Assembly: GCF_040869045.1 (NCBI RefSeq)
Contig: NC_090319.1
Location: 176,426,645-176,490,644, forward strand
Reading direction: 5' to 3'
DNA from: Eurosta solidaginis
Lineage: Eukaryota; Arthropoda; Insecta; Diptera; Tephritidae
Length of the DNA: 64,000 bases
The position numbers and the translations under genes are program-made. Below, one piece after another: positions 43,910 through 56,282 of this stretch. How positions within the stretch are numbered: position 1 is the first letter of the stretch; the number at the start of each line of letters is the position of its first letter. The notes under the pieces are model-generated. The model saw nothing but the letters and a program-made list of their open reading frames with translations, was not told the DNA's origin and made no database searches.

Positions 43910-44468
43910 TTTGTGTGTGTGTTCGTGGATGTGGGGGGGGGGGGGGGGTTCTAACCCCACCTCAACCCTAGGCGGCCGGTCCGGAGTAGGTTGATACTCA
44001 ACCGGAAGTGGCTTCGGCTGCGAAACTCATACCAAGGCTTAAAAGTGGTACCACGGGGAACAGATAGCCCGCGGAGCTTGCTCCGTTTCTGTTCGTTTGC
44101 GGTTGGCCCCATTGGGAGCATCGTGGTGGCTGTGGTTGATATCCGAATGCGGTAAGAGTTGGTCAGCTCGAATGTGGAGTTAGTTGCATTGCAACCGGGT
44201 GCCATGACCCATAGAATGGAAGAGGTGTTAGATAGGCCTCCAACCCCACCAAGGTGATGATGTGTCCACTCACATTATCAATTGGTGCCAAGGTAAGCGA
44301 GCCTTGGGGGCTGGTCAGACCTGCTTTGATCTGTGTACTTGGTACATACGTGAGATTAGGTCTTCGAAGACAGGTACTCACGTAAAACCTACACTCGCTG
44401 TTTTTTCACAGAGAATTATAGTTTACCAGGTAGAGCCGCTCAAATTTGACCAATTTTCAACATTGTGA
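43910..44468 (+). other. Probable 3' untranslated region of the R1-type LINE
   Basis: GC-rich sequence with a 16-base G run near 43934-43949. No gene seen. The change to AT-rich DNA near 44400-44470 may mark the LINE end. Confidence 0.45.
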
Positions 44469-44469
44469 A

Positions 44470-44813
44470 AATTTTTAAATTTTTCTTCTTTTTCGTTGTA
44501 TTTAAAATGGTTTTGTGAGTAAGTAAGGCGGCCGGTTGTCATTTTCATATATATCAATTAAAGATAATTTAATTTGGGATTGAAACAAAATGTATCTTGT
44601 GACTAAAAAAGTAAAATACGATTGAAGAATAAATGAACTTTATTGAGGCAGTGTACGAAAACGACTGTAAGCAAATTACAATGATAAAAAAAAGTAACGA
44701 ATAGCTTAAAGCACAATATGCTAACCAATGCTGCTTGTGACTGGGAATTATCCCCGGCTATGGCGTTACCATACTACACCTAACATTTGTGACCAGTCAA
44801 TTCCGATTGAACA
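44470..44813 (-). repeat. 3' LTR of the second BEL element (end uncertain)
   Basis: On the minus strand TGTTCAATCGGAATTG begins at 44813, right after the purine-rich AACGGGGGCAGGA (44814-44830). An AATAAA signal follows (CTCAATAAAGTTC, minus strand, near 44640). No second LTR copy lies in the window, so the other end is a guess. Confidence 0.5.
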
Positions 44814-44861
44814 TCCTGCCCCCGTTGAAAGGATCCTTTCAATATCCTGATGGTAATGGGG

Positions 44862-45470
44862 CTAGTTTATGAACTGGTCGCGAAGAATTCCCATTGCTAT
44901 TTTAATTTCCACCACTCGGACCTTTTTGTCTGGACCTGGGCTACCGTTGGTAATTCGGCCTAATGGCCACTGGTTAGATGGTATATTGTCTTCATATAAA
45001 AGTACAAGCTGATCAGGTTCTAAGTTAGCTTGGTCAGTTAGCCATTTGGATCGCTGCTGCAGCTCATGAAGGTAGTCACGTCGCCATTGTTGCCAAAACA
45101 AAATTTTTATATGGGTGATGCGTTGCCCTCGTGATAAATATGATAGCTTGTTGGTGTCACAATTGGGTCCGGGTACGCTCCTAATCGCTTCACCAATAAG
45201 AAAGTGAGATGGCGTCAAGACGCTTCCATCATTAGGATCGTTTGACATTGTTACCAATGGACGAGAGTTAAGAATGCCTTCAATTATGACTGTCAAGATT
45301 TCCTCATACGTGAGACCACCTTGGGATAAGTATTTGGTAAAAAGTTGCTTTGCTGATTTAACAGCAGCTTCCCAGAGCCCACGGAAATGCGGCGATCGCG
45401 GTGGGATAAATGAAATTCGAAACCTGTGATGGAGGAAAAGTCGGAAATTTCCTTTCGCCTTTGATCGCAC
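44862..45470 (-). pseudogene. BEL integrase, C-terminal part
   Basis: 202 codons: FRGLWEAAVKSAKQL with the third catalytic residue (Glu), EGILNSRPLVTMSND, and the C-terminal domain (WRRDYLHELQQRSKW, LYEDNIPSNQWPLGRI). It is in a different frame from the upstream block; a frameshift lies at 45470-45490. Confidence 0.87.
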
Positions 45471-45490
45471 AAGTAGCGCTGGTAAAAATC

Positions 45491-47314
45491 TTACAATTTG
45501 TTGTGAGCCCCCACGAAATTTGTTGCGTTGTCACAGTAAATTCGATGTGGAACGCCTCGCCGGTTTATAAATCGTTCGAGACAGTATATGAACGCATCGG
45601 CACTTAAATCGGAAACTAATTCCATATGTATTGCTTTCGTCGAAAAGCACACAAAGATCGCCACATAGGTTTTGTAGGGAACCTTACTCCTGATACGGTA
45701 ACTGGTAAGGAAAGGTCCACAAAAATCCACTCCGCATATATAAAATGGCCGCTCTGTATGAAGTCGGTACGCTGGTAAGAGTCCCATGATTTGTTGTTGC
45801 AATATTGGTCGATATTTGAAGCAATGAACATATTGTCGCACAAACTTGCGTACAGTTTCTCTAGCCCTCACAATCCAAATGCGCTGTCGGAGCAAACCTA
45901 ATAGAACCTTCGGTCCAGCGTGAAGATTTGTGCGATATAAGTGCTCTATATAGAGGATTATGAAACGATGGTCGTGAGGCAGTATTAGCGGGCATCTTGC
46001 TTCAATTGGAATAGGTGCTTGCAACAACCGTCCGCCTACTCTAACAACGGTGTGCATCTTCTTAAATATTTGCAGTTGGCACAAGAGTGGCGACAGTTTC
46101 TGAAACGATGGAGGTATATTTTTATTGTTCTCTAATGCATTAATTTGCGAAGAGTAGAAATCGCGTTGTAAGGTTACGGCAACAAAATTGAATGCATTGT
46201 TGATTTCCGCAGCAGAAATGGGTTCTACATCTTGTATTTTCATCTTTCTTAGCGGTGGAATTGTGTTATATACGCGATGAATAAATGCTACTATGCGAAG
46301 GATGCGGATATATGAGGAATTTCGATTGACGATATCATTTACAATGTGTGTTATGTGTGTTTTTTTATAACATTGAGTTAGTTTGGGCTTACGCTGCTCT
46401 TCTACAGGTGCGTCGGTGACGAGTACCAGCTCCGGCCAATGTTTTGACTCCTTACTAAGGAATAATGGGCCAGAAAACCATATTGTGCTACATAGATCAG
46501 CAGCACTGCAGCCGCGTGAAATTAAATCGGCCGGATTATCCTTCGATGGTACATGTCGCCATATGATTCCCTGCGAATGTTCCTGGATTTCCGAGACCCG
46601 GTTGATGACAAATGAAGTAAGAGTCGAGGAATGAGTTTTTAACCACTGAAGGACCGTGGTTGAATCGGTCCAAAAATATACTGTGTTCATATTCTGCTTG
46701 AGGTTCACTTCAAACCTTTTCCATGTTCGTATTAAAAGCAATGCAGTGCACAGCTCCAACCTTGGTACAGACTGTGCCTTTACTGGAGCTACTTTGGACT
46801 TGGCGATAAGCAAATTAATTTTATACGTACCATTGTGCCAAATTCTGGTATAGATGCAGCATCCATAAGCTCGCTCAGAGGCATCTGCAAACCCGTGCAG
46901 TTCGCCTCTCTGTGACGGTGAAGTAAATGCGTAACGAGGAACGGCAATTGTGTTTATATTAGGCAGATCATCTTCTATGCTAGCCCATAAATCGGAAAGT
47001 GGCTTGGGCACTTCCTCATCCCATGAGGCACCGTGTAACCAAAGTGCTTGAAGAAGCACCTTGCATTGAATTACAATTGGACTCAAAAGCCCTAGTAAGT
47101 CATATATCTTTACTGTCTTTGAAAGTAATAAACGCTTTGTAGTATTCCTGTGGGGTTCGTCATTAAATTGGAAACAAAATTGATCTGACCTTGGTTTCCA
47201 TAACATTCCCAGTGTACTAGTATCGCCGCAGGCCAGCTGAATGGCTACCTCATCTGTGTTTGTAAAAAGTTCAATGCAGTTGCTGTTCCATTTAGCGAGT
47301 TCGAGTTTGGCCAT
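45491..47314 (-). pseudogene. BEL RT end, RNase H and integrase core
   Basis: 607 codons: KTVKIYDLLGLLSPI, LHGFADASERAYGCCIYT and YFWTDSTTVLQWL (RNase H), then the integrase zinc-binding block (IEHLYRTNLHAG, CFKYRPI) and core VDFCGPFL with CDNATNFVGA. It ends at a TAA where the frame slips. It is in frame with the preceding block. Confidence 0.9.
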
Positions 47315-47356
47315 CGCTAATAACTGGGTTAATTCGAATTTGCGTTGCCTTAACTC

Positions 47357-48325
47357 CTATAGAGTATCGGCGCCTGTAAGGACATCGTCTACATATATAT
47401 CGGATTTCAAGACGTGTGCGCCAAGAGGATAAAGATTTCCATGCGTTTCCGCAATAAAAAATAAACTGGGGATTGCTAGAAACGGTGCTGAAGCCGTTCC
47501 ATATGTTATAGTATTTAATTCATAGAACTGTAAAGGAAGATGTGGTTCCTCTCTCCATACAATTAGTTGAAATTGTCTGTCTTTCGGTGACATCCAGAAC
47601 TGGCGATACATTTTACAAATATCAGCAGTTAATACATGTTTGTAAAGGCGAAATTTAAGCAAAATTGTTATGAGATGCGGCTGGATCGTTGGGCCTACCA
47701 TAAGTAAATCCAATCGTCCCAAAACCCAAAAACGTTGTAGTTGGGCGGATAAATTAGGTGAAGATAGTGATTTCGTAAAGTAGCATGCATTCGACCGCAA
47801 GGTACTGTGATTCTCGTATTTCCCACCTACTATCCACCCTAGAAGAATATTAACTATAAGGCATTGATTCCCATCGAGAGACAATTTTCCTTCATCGAAA
47901 AGTTCGAAGAAAATATCTGTTCCGATAAGCAGATCTATTTTATGTGGCTTAAAAAAATAGGGATCCGGCAAATTGACGTTTGGAGGAAATTCTAAACCTT
48001 TCGTATCTATATATTGGCTAGGCTGTCTTGATGATATCGTATTGACAACCGCAAACTCTGCAGTACAATTAAAATTTGAAAACCGTGAATGAATCGTGGT
48101 TTCTACCTTAGTGGATACTCTTTCGCTAGCGCCTGCGATCCCTGCTACTTCCTGATTGAAGCGAATTTGATGTAGACGTAAACGCTTTGCAGTTTCAAGC
48201 GTTATAAAATTCAGCTCAGAGCAAGAATCCAATAATGCACGAACTGGTTGGAAGATGCCGCAAGCATCCTTAATCAAAACGATTGCTGTTGGAATGATAG
48301 AGAAACCAGTAGCCCGTGCCAGCAA
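47357..48325 (-). pseudogene. BEL protease and reverse transcriptase
   Basis: 322 codons: protease-like VRALLDSCSELNFIT (Cys replaces the Gly of the usual DSGS), then RT with TADICKMYRQFWMS and the catalytic YVDDVLTGA. It ends at an in-frame TAG (47357-47359), and the next block continues in the same frame. The RT looks shortened on its N-terminal side: coding passes from the protease to RLDLLMVGPTIQ within a few residues, so part of the N-terminal RT appears deleted. Confidence 0.85.
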
Positions 48326-48382
48326 TGTGGTAGGCGTTTGCGGTGTAAAATTTTGGTTGGTTGGTTGGTTTGATCTGGATTT

Positions 48383-49325
48383 TCATGCTGGAGCTGAACC
48401 GGAGTGCGAAAACGACAAGGTCGATGAAGATGAAATAGGCGTCTCTCCAGATGAAGACACTCGATGTAGCAATGTATGGTGCAAAGTGTTACACACCCGG
48501 CATCGCGTTTGTGATGAACACTTAGCGACCACATGACCTGTACCCAAACAATTAATACATAGAGATGATAGCTTAACTAAGTCAAATCTCTGGGCCACAC
48601 TCATGTTGCGAAATTTCATACATCGATGAATGAGATGGTCTCCTGCTTGGCAACAGACACATTTTGATTTCGAGGTGACGAAAGCTTTTGATTTGCTTAT
48701 CTTCGAATTGGGAATGTGATTAGCCACGTCAGGGGAGCGCTTATTCCAATTCTCGAGAAGTTGACAACGATGGCTTAGATTAGTGTAACACTTTTCGAAC
48801 GATGGGAGTTCTTTAAATTCTTGGCGTTCATCATAAGCCTTTTTTGAGTCAGCATCTAACCTGGTTAAAATAATATCAATTAGCAACGCTCCCATTATGT
48901 CCTTCTCGGAGCCAATCGATAATAAAGCCCCTTTAATAGAAGCAACGTTGTCGATAAGAGATCGCAAAGCGATGTGATCGCCTTTATTCATTGATGGCAA
49001 CGTGTGCAGAATCTTTATATGTTCAATAAAAATTAAGGTTTTATTGTCCAAGCGCTCTTTTAGTCTTTGCAGCGCTCGCCGATAGTTTGCTTCTGTAACG
49101 TCGAATGGTTGTATAAATCGAGAATATTCTGTGTAATTGCCGTCAAATTTCGGCAACTTTAATTTGGGCAAGCGATGTGAAGAAAGCGAAGGGGTCGTTG
49201 TATTAAAATAGCATAATTCAGCGCTGCTTGATCGACGTGCTTTGTTCAAGAATCCTAATAATTTTGACTTGGTCGTGATGAGGAGTTCCTCTAAATCACT
49301 GCGGCCATTGTCCGTAAAGCAAAGT
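48383..49325 (-). pseudogene. BEL Gag, N-terminally truncated
   Basis: The open frame extends back to about 49325. It has PKLKLPKFDGNYTEYSRFI, a BEL/Pao Gag signature near the Gag core, then zinc knuckles CVCCQAGDHLIHRC, CINCLGTGHVVAKC and CRVCNTLHHTLLH. It ends at an in-frame TGA (48383-48385). The protease-RT block follows in the same frame, so the stop is either a nonsense mutation or a gag-pol boundary passed by readthrough. Confidence 0.87.
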
Positions 49326-50366
49326 TTTTATACTCAGTTGAGCAGGGCTCACAGAGTATATTAAGTTTGATTGGATAACGGTTGGTTGTACAGGTATAAA
49401 GGAATCGAGATAGATATAGACTTCCATATATCAAAATCAACAGGATCGAAAAAAAAATTTGATTGACCCATGTCCGTCCTTCCGTCCGTTAACACGATAA
49501 CTTGAGTAAATTTTGAGGTATCTTGATGAAATTTGGTATGTAGATTCCTGAGCACTCACCTCAGATCGCTATTTAAAATGAACGATATCGGACTATAACC
49601 ACGCCCACTTTTTCGATATCGAAAATTTCGAAAAACCGAAAAAGTGCAATAATTCATTACCAAAGACAGATAAAGCAATGAAACTTGGTAAGAGAGTTGA
49701 ACTTATGACGCAGAAGAGAAAACTAGTAAAATTTTGGACAATGGGCGTAGCACCGCCCACGTTTAAAAGAAGGTAATTTAAAATTTTTGCAAGCTGTAAT
49801 TTGGCAGTCGTTAAAGATATCATGATGAAATTTGGCAGGAACTTTACTCCTATTACTATATGTACGCTTAATAAAAATTAGCAAAATCGGAGAAGGACCA
49901 CGCCCACTTTAAAAAAAAATTTTTTTTTAAGTAAAATTTTAACAAAAAATTTAATATCTTTACAGTATATAAGTAAATTATGTCAACATTCAACTCCAGT
50001 AATGATATGGTGCAACAAAATACAAAAATGAAAGAAAATTTCAAAATGGGCGTGGCTCCGCCCTTTTTCGTTTAATTTGTCTAGGATACTTTTAATGCCA
50101 TAAGTCGAACAAAAATGTACCAATCCTTTTGGAATTTTGTAGGAGCATAGCTTTTATGACGCTAACTGTTTTCTGTGAAAATGGGCGAAATCGGTTGAAG
50201 CCACGCCCAGTTTTTATACACCGTCGTCCGTCTGTCCTTCCTCATGGCCGTTAACACGATAACTTGAGCAAAAATCGACTTATCATTACTGAACTTAGTT
50301 CACGTACTTATCTGAACTCACTTTATCTTGGTATAAAAAATGAACGAAATCCGACTATGACCACGC
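49326..50366 (+). repeat. Dispersed repeat, left module
   Basis: Begins TTTTTATACTCAGTTGAGC and AGGGCTCACAGAGTATATTA. It contains TCCGTCC blocks, TTAACACGATAACTTGAG, TTTCGATATCGAAAATTTCG and repeated ACCACGCCCA words. The same module occurs at 53651-54890, 61566-61915 and 62051-62737. The open frames it contains are chance. It ends at a LINE fragment. Confidence 0.85.
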
Positions 50367-51662
50367 CCGAACTTGAATAGCTCCGCAGGCAATCCATCAG
50401 CGCCCACGGCCTTGTTGTTTTTCAATCTGGTTATTGCTATACTAACTTCGTCATAATCGGGCGGGGGGACATATATTCCATCATCATCGATTGCGGGATC
50501 GGGTTCTTCATCTCTGCGCGGTGAATTGCTGCCTCCATTTAGGAGAGCAGAGAAGTATTCCCTCCATAATCTAAGCACTCTCTGGACATCAGTTACAAGG
50601 TCGCCGTTTTCATTCCTACAGGAGTTTGCCCCGGTCTTAAAACCTTCCGTCTGTCGCCGGTTTTTTTGGTAGAATTTTCGGGCGTTATTCCTGGTGGCTA
50701 GCAGCTCAAGCTCCTCGCACTCACGCCTTTCTGCTTCTTCTTTTTTCTTCCTGAAAAGGGCGTCTCGCTTCCCTTTTCAACTCACGACAGCGTTCACACA
50801 ATCCTCTTGTCGCGCTCGCTTTTAACGTAGCCCTGTAGGCAGCGTCTTTTCTTTCGGTTGCAACGCGGCATTCCTCATCATACCAGTTGTTTTTTCGTGG
50901 CCGCCGGTAACCAATTTTTTCCTCGGCGGAAGCATGAAGTGCTTTGGAGATATGCTTCCACTGCTCCTGTATTCCTTCAGGATGAGTTTTGCCCTCAGAG
51001 AGCAGGTGTGAGAGTCGAGTTGTAAAATCATTGGCAGTCTGTTGTGATTGAAGCTTTTCGACGTATAGCATTCCTTGTGTTTTTTGTTCCTTGTTTTTAG
51101 CCGCGTTGAGGCGGGTGCGTATTTTGGCTGCAACGAGATAATGGTCCGAATCGATGTTAGGTCCTCGGATCGTGCGCACATCTAAAACACTGGAGGCATG
51201 CCGTCCGTCTATCAAAACGTGATCGGTCTGATTGCGAGTATTTCGATCAGGAGGCAGCCATGTAGCTTGATGTATCTTTTTATGCATGAACCTCGTGCTG
51301 GATATGACCATGTTTCGAGCACCGGCAAAGTCAATCAGCCTCAGTCCGTTAGGAGAAGTTTCATTGTGTAGGCTGAACTTTCCGACTGTAGGGCCAAAAA
51401 TACCTTCTTTGCCCACCCTGGCGTTAAAGTCTCCAAGCACGACTTTTATATCATGACGGGTGCAGCGCTCGTATGTGCGTTCTAATTGTTCATAAAAAGT
51501 GTCTTTCACCTCATCGCCTTTCTCCTCTGTCAGCGCATGGGCGCAGATGAATGATATATTAAAAAATTTTGCTTTTATTTGGATAGGGGCGAGACGCTCG
51601 TCCATAGGCGTGAACGCCAGCACTTGGCGACAAAGTCTCTCTCCATCCGACGCCGAACGGGA
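50367..51662 (-). pseudogene. LINE endonuclease fragment with start of RT
   Basis: Minus-strand frame 51623-50721 covers the C-terminal two thirds of an apurinic-type endonuclease: KVVLGDFNARVGKE, FSLHNETSPNGLRLIDFA, HQATWLPPDRNTRNQTDHVL and NIDSDHYLVAAKIR. After a frameshift, 50578 leftward gives the RT entry (WREYFSALLNGG, AITRLKNNKAVGADGLPAEL) before it is cut. It is of the type often annotated as 'craniofacial development protein 2-like'. Both ends are truncated within the dispersed repeat, between its left module and the minisatellite. Confidence 0.85.
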
Positions 51663-53520
51663 CTAAGGATCACTCCCTTTTAAAATACTCATTAACACCT
51701 TTCTTTTGATACCCATATTGTACAAACAAATCCTAGGGTCACCCCTGGTCCACCTTTATGGAGATATCTCGAAACGGCATCCACCTATGGAGCTAAGGAT
51801 TACTCCCTTTTAAAATACTCATTAACACCTTTCGTTTGATACCCATATTGTACAAAAACATTCTAGAGTCACCCCTGGTCCACCTTTATGGCGATATTTC
51901 GAAACGGCGTCCACCTATAGAACTAAGGCCCACTCCCTTTTAAAATACTCATTAACACCTTTCGTTTGATACCCATTTTGTACAAACGCATTCCAGAGTC
52001 ACCCCTGGTCCACCTTTATGTCGATATCTCGAAAAGGCGACCACCTATACAACTACCACCACTCCCTTTTAAAACCCTCATTAATACCTTTAATTTGATA
52101 CCCATATCGTACATACAAATTCTAGGGTCACCCCTGAACCACCTTTATGGCGATATCTCGAAACGACGTCCACCTACGGAACTAAGGATCACTCCCGTTT
52201 CAAATACTCATTAACACCTTTCATTTGATACCCATATCGTACAAACAAAGTCTAGAGTCACCCCTGGTCCACCTTTATTGCGATACCTTGAAAAGGCGTC
52301 CACCTATAGAACTAAGGTCCACTCCCTTTTAAAATACTCATTAGCACCTTTCGTTTGATACCCATATTGTACAAACACATTCTAGAGTCACCCCTGGTCC
52401 ACCTTTATGGTGATATCTCGAAAAGGCGTCCACCTTTTAAAATACTCATTAACACCTTTCATTTCATACCCATATCGTACAAACAAAGTCTAGAGTCACC
52501 CCTGGTCCACCTTTATTGCGATACCTCGAAAAGGCGTCCACCTATAGAACTAAGGCCCACTCCCTTTTAAAATACCCATTAGCACCTTTCATTTGATACC
52601 CATATCGAACAAACAAAGTCTAGTCACCCCTGGACCACCTTTATTGCGATACCTCGAAAAGGCGTCCACCTATAGAACTAAGGTCCACTCCCTTTTAAAA
52701 TACTTATTAGCACCTTTCGTTTGATACCCATATCGTACAAACAAAGTCTAGAGTCACCCCTAGTCCACCTTTATTGCGATACCTCGAAAAGGCGTCCACC
52801 TATAGAACTAAGGTCCACTCCCTTTTAAAATACTCATTAGCACCTTTCGTTTGATACCCATATTGTACAAACACATTCTAGAGTCACCCCTGGTCCACCT
52901 TTATGGTGATATTTCGAAACGGCGTCCACCTATAGAACTAAGGTCCACTCCCTTTTAAAATACTCATTAGCACCTTTCGTTTGATACCCATATTGTACAA
53001 ACACATTCTAGAGTCACCCCTGGGCCACCTTTATGGTGATATTTCGAAACGGCGTACACCTATAGAACTAAGGCCCACTCCCTTTTAAAACACCCATTAG
53101 CACCTTTCGTTTGATACCTATATTGTACAAACACAGTCTAGAGTCACCCCTGGTCCACCTTTATAGTGATATTTCGAAACGGCGTCCACCTATAGAACTA
53201 AGGTCCACTCCCTTTTAAAATACTCATTAGCACCTTTCGTTTGATACCCATATTGTACAAACACATTCTAGAGTCACCCCTGGTCCACCTTTATGGAGAT
53301 ATCTAGAAACGGCGTGCACCTATGGAGCTAAGGATTGCTCCCTTTTAAAATACTCATTAACACCTTTCGTTTGATACCCATATTGTTCAAACACAGTCTA
53401 GAGTCACCCCTGGTCCATCTTTATAGTGATATTTCGAAACGGCGTCCACCTATAGAACTATGGCCCACTCCCTCATAAAATACTCTTTAATGCCTTTCAT
53501 TTGATACACATGTCAAACAA
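51663..53520 (+). repeat. Minisatellite array, about 14 copies of the 130-bp unit
   Basis: Head-to-tail units with CCTTTTAAAATACTCATTA, CCTTTCGTTTGATACCCATA, CACATTCTAGAGTCACCCC and GGTCCACCTTTAT, in the same orientation as the arrays at 1-850 and 54891-56040. Within the array, longer-period similarity between neighbouring units suggests local amplification. One unit near 52434 is shortened. Confidence 0.95.
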
Positions 53521-53650
53521 ACACATTCCAGGGTTTCCCTCGGTTCATTTTCCTACAATGTTATTTTCCCTTATGTTGTCACCATAGCTCTCAACTGACT
53601 CTCAACTGAGTATGTAATGTTCGGTTACACCCGAACTTAACCTTCCTTAC
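53521..53650 (+). repeat. Right-end module of the dispersed repeat
   Basis: Shortened version of 851-1086, ending CTCAACTGAGTATGTAATG, TTCGGTTACACCCGAACTTA and CCTTCCTTACTTGTT. Confidence 0.75.
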
Positions 53651-54890
53651 TTGTTCAATTTGGGTTTGTATGTGACATACTAATCGAGATAGATATCTAC
53701 TTCTATATATCAAAATGATGTGGGCGAAAAAAGAAAATAATTTAGCCATGTCCGTCCGTCCGTCCGTCTGTCCGTTAACACGATAACTTGAGTAAATATA
53801 AATAAATAAATAAATAAAAAATAAACTAAATCGGACTATAACCACGCCCGATATCGAAAATTTCGAAAAACCGAAAAAGCGCGATAATTCATTACCAAAA
53901 ACGGGTAAAGCGATGAAACTTGGTTTGTTGACCTTATGACGCAGAATAGAAAATTAATAAAATTTTGGACACTGGGTGTGGCACCGCCCACTTTTAAAAG
54001 AAGATAATTTAAAAGTTTGGCAAGCTGTATTTGGCAAACGTTGAAGATATCATGATAAAATTTGGCAGGCACGTTACTCCTATTACTATATATGTTGCAA
54101 ATAAAAATTAGAAAAATCGTATGACGAACATGCCTACTTAAAAAAAAAATTTTTTTAAGCCAGATTTAAAAAAAAAAATTGAATATCTTTACAGTATATA
54201 TACTATATAGATATATATATCTATGTAATTTATGTCAACATTCAACTCCAGTAATTATATGGTGCAATAAAAAACAAAAAAAAAAAGAGAAAATTTCCAA
54301 ACGGGCGTAGCTCCCCCCTTTTTCATTAAATTTTTCTAGAATATTTTTAATGCCATAAGTCGAACAAAAATTTACCAATCCTTGTGATTTGGTAGAGGCA
54401 TAGCTTCTATGACTGTAACTGTTTTCTGTGAATATGGGCGAAATCGGTTGAAGTCACGCCCAGCTTTTATACACAATCGACCGTCTTTCCTTCCGCTCGG
54501 CCGTTGACACGATAACTTGAGCAAAAATCGATATATCTTTACTAAACTTAGTTCACGTACTTATCTGAAATCACTTTATCTTGGTATTAAAACTGGCCGA
54601 AATCCGACTATGACCATGCCCTTTTCGATATCAAAAATTTCGAAACATGAAAAAAATGCCATAATTTTTTACCAAATACGAAAAAAGGGATGAAACGTTG
54701 TGATTGGGTTGTTTTTTAAATATAACTTTAGAAAAAACTTTGTAAAATTGGTGTGACACCTACTATATTAAGTAGAAGAAAATGAAAAAATTCTGCAGGG
54801 CGAAATCAAAAGCCGTTGGAATCATGGCAGGAATACAGTTCGTGGTACTACATTTATAAATAAATTAGCGGTACACGACAGATGATGTTC
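53651..54890 (+). repeat. Dispersed repeat, second copy, left module
   Basis: Homologous to 49360-50366. It has the (TCCG) run at 53751-53772, TTAACACGATAACTTGAGTA, ATCGAAAATTTCGAAAAACC and the paired ACACGATAACTTGAGCAAAA block. Continues directly into an array, which shows the module order of the uninterrupted element. Confidence 0.85.
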
Positions 54891-56040
54891 TGGGTCACCC
54901 TGGTCCACATTTTGGTCGACATCTCGAAAACTCCTTCACATATACAATTAAGGGCCACTCCCTTTTAAAATCCTATTAATACCTTTAATTTGATACCCAT
55001 ATCCGTACAAACACATTATTGTCACCACTGGCCCACCTTTATGGCGATATCTTGACCACTTATGGAATTAAGGCCCACTCCCTTTTAAAATACTCATGAA
55101 CACCTCTCATTTGATACCCATATATTACAAACACATTATAGAGTCACCCCTGGTACTCCTTTATGGCAATATCTCGAAAAGGCGTCCACCTGTAGAACTA
55201 GGGCCCTCTCCCTTTTAAAATACTCCTTAACACCTTTCGTTTGATACCCATATCGCACAAACACATTCTAGAATCACCCCTGGTCCACCTTTATGGCGAT
55301 ATGTCGAAAAGGCTTCCACCTATAGAACTAAGGTACACTCCCTTTTAAAATACTCATTAACACCTTTAATTGATACCCATATAGTACAAACAAATTCTTG
55401 AGTCACCCCTGGTCCACCTTTATGGCAATATCCCGAAAAGGCGTCCACCTGTAGAACTAGGGCCCTCTCCCTTTTAAAATACTCCTTAACACTTTTCATT
55501 TGATACCCATATATTACAAGCACATTATAGAGTCACCTCTGGTACACGTTTATGGCAATGTATCGAAAAGGCGTCCACCTGTAGAACTAGGGCTCTCTCC
55601 CTTTTAAAATACTCCTTAACACCTTTCATTTGATACCCATATCGCACAAACACATTCTAGAATCACCCCTGGTCCACCTTTATGGCGATATGTCGAAAAG
55701 GCTTCCACCTATAGAACTAAGGTACACTCCCTTTTAAAATACTCATTAACACCTTTAATTGATACCCATATAGTACAAACAAATTCTTGAGTCACCCCTG
55801 GTCCACCTTTATGGCGATATGTCGAAAAGGCTTCCACCTATAGAACTAAGGTACACTCCCTTTTAAAATATTCATTAACACCTTTCATTTGATACCCATA
55901 TCGTACAAAAACACATTCTAGAGTCACCTCTGGTCCACCTTTATGGCGATATCTCGAAAAGGCGTCCACCTATAGAACTAATTTCCACTCTCTTTTAAAA
56001 TACTCTTTAATACCTTTAATTTGATACCCGTGTCATACAA
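54891..56040 (+). repeat. Minisatellite array, about 9 copies
   Basis: Same 130-bp unit and orientation as the other two arrays. Part of the array repeats as a higher-order block: the units around 55210-55400 reappear almost unchanged around 55600-55790. Confidence 0.93.
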
Positions 56041-56282
56041 ACACATTCTAGGGTTACCCAAGGTATATTTTCCTACATTGTGATTTTCCCTTATATGTCA
56101 AAGGATGAGGGAAAATCGTTCTAAAAAACTTCACCGTTGGTGTACAATTTGGTCGATATTTCCCAATGTGATATGGAATTAAAAAACCACTTAGTTATAA
56201 ACCATCTACTAAACCAACGCAGATAAGCTCTCAGCTGTGTATGTAATATTCAGTTACACCCTTACTTATCATTTCTTACTTG
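56041..56282 (+). repeat. Right-end module of the dispersed repeat, second copy
   Basis: Closely matches 851-1086 (TGATTTTCCCTTATATGTCA, GTCAAAGGATGAGGGAAAATC-like sequence, CTCTCAGCTG..GTATGTAAT), ending at TTACTTGTT. The gypsy fragment starts immediately after. Confidence 0.78.

Larger units (their letters stand above)
44470..49325 (-). mobile_element. Second BEL/Pao element, degraded
   Basis: Minus-strand gag-pol from about 49325 to 44862, then a purine tract and the start of a 3' LTR. The gag N-terminus and 5' LTR are missing: at 49326 the dispersed repeat begins. Two in-frame stops and one frameshift interrupt the coding region. Its sequence is clearly different from the BEL element at 4744-21195. 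Confidence 0.85.

Noticed and set aside
43934..43949. 16-base G run as a G-quadruplex regulatory element
   Set aside because: An uninterrupted run in the untranslated tail of a dead LINE; no evidence beyond composition, and such runs are prone to sequencing error.
48383..48385. Programmed stop-codon readthrough between gag and pol
   Set aside because: The following base context is not a known readthrough signal and another nonsense codon lies downstream, so decay is the simpler reading.
49593..49823. 70-85 codon frames recurring at 49593, 53836 and 62226 (minus)
   Set aside because: They are translations of the dispersed repeat; similarity follows the DNA repeat and frames are not kept open in all copies.
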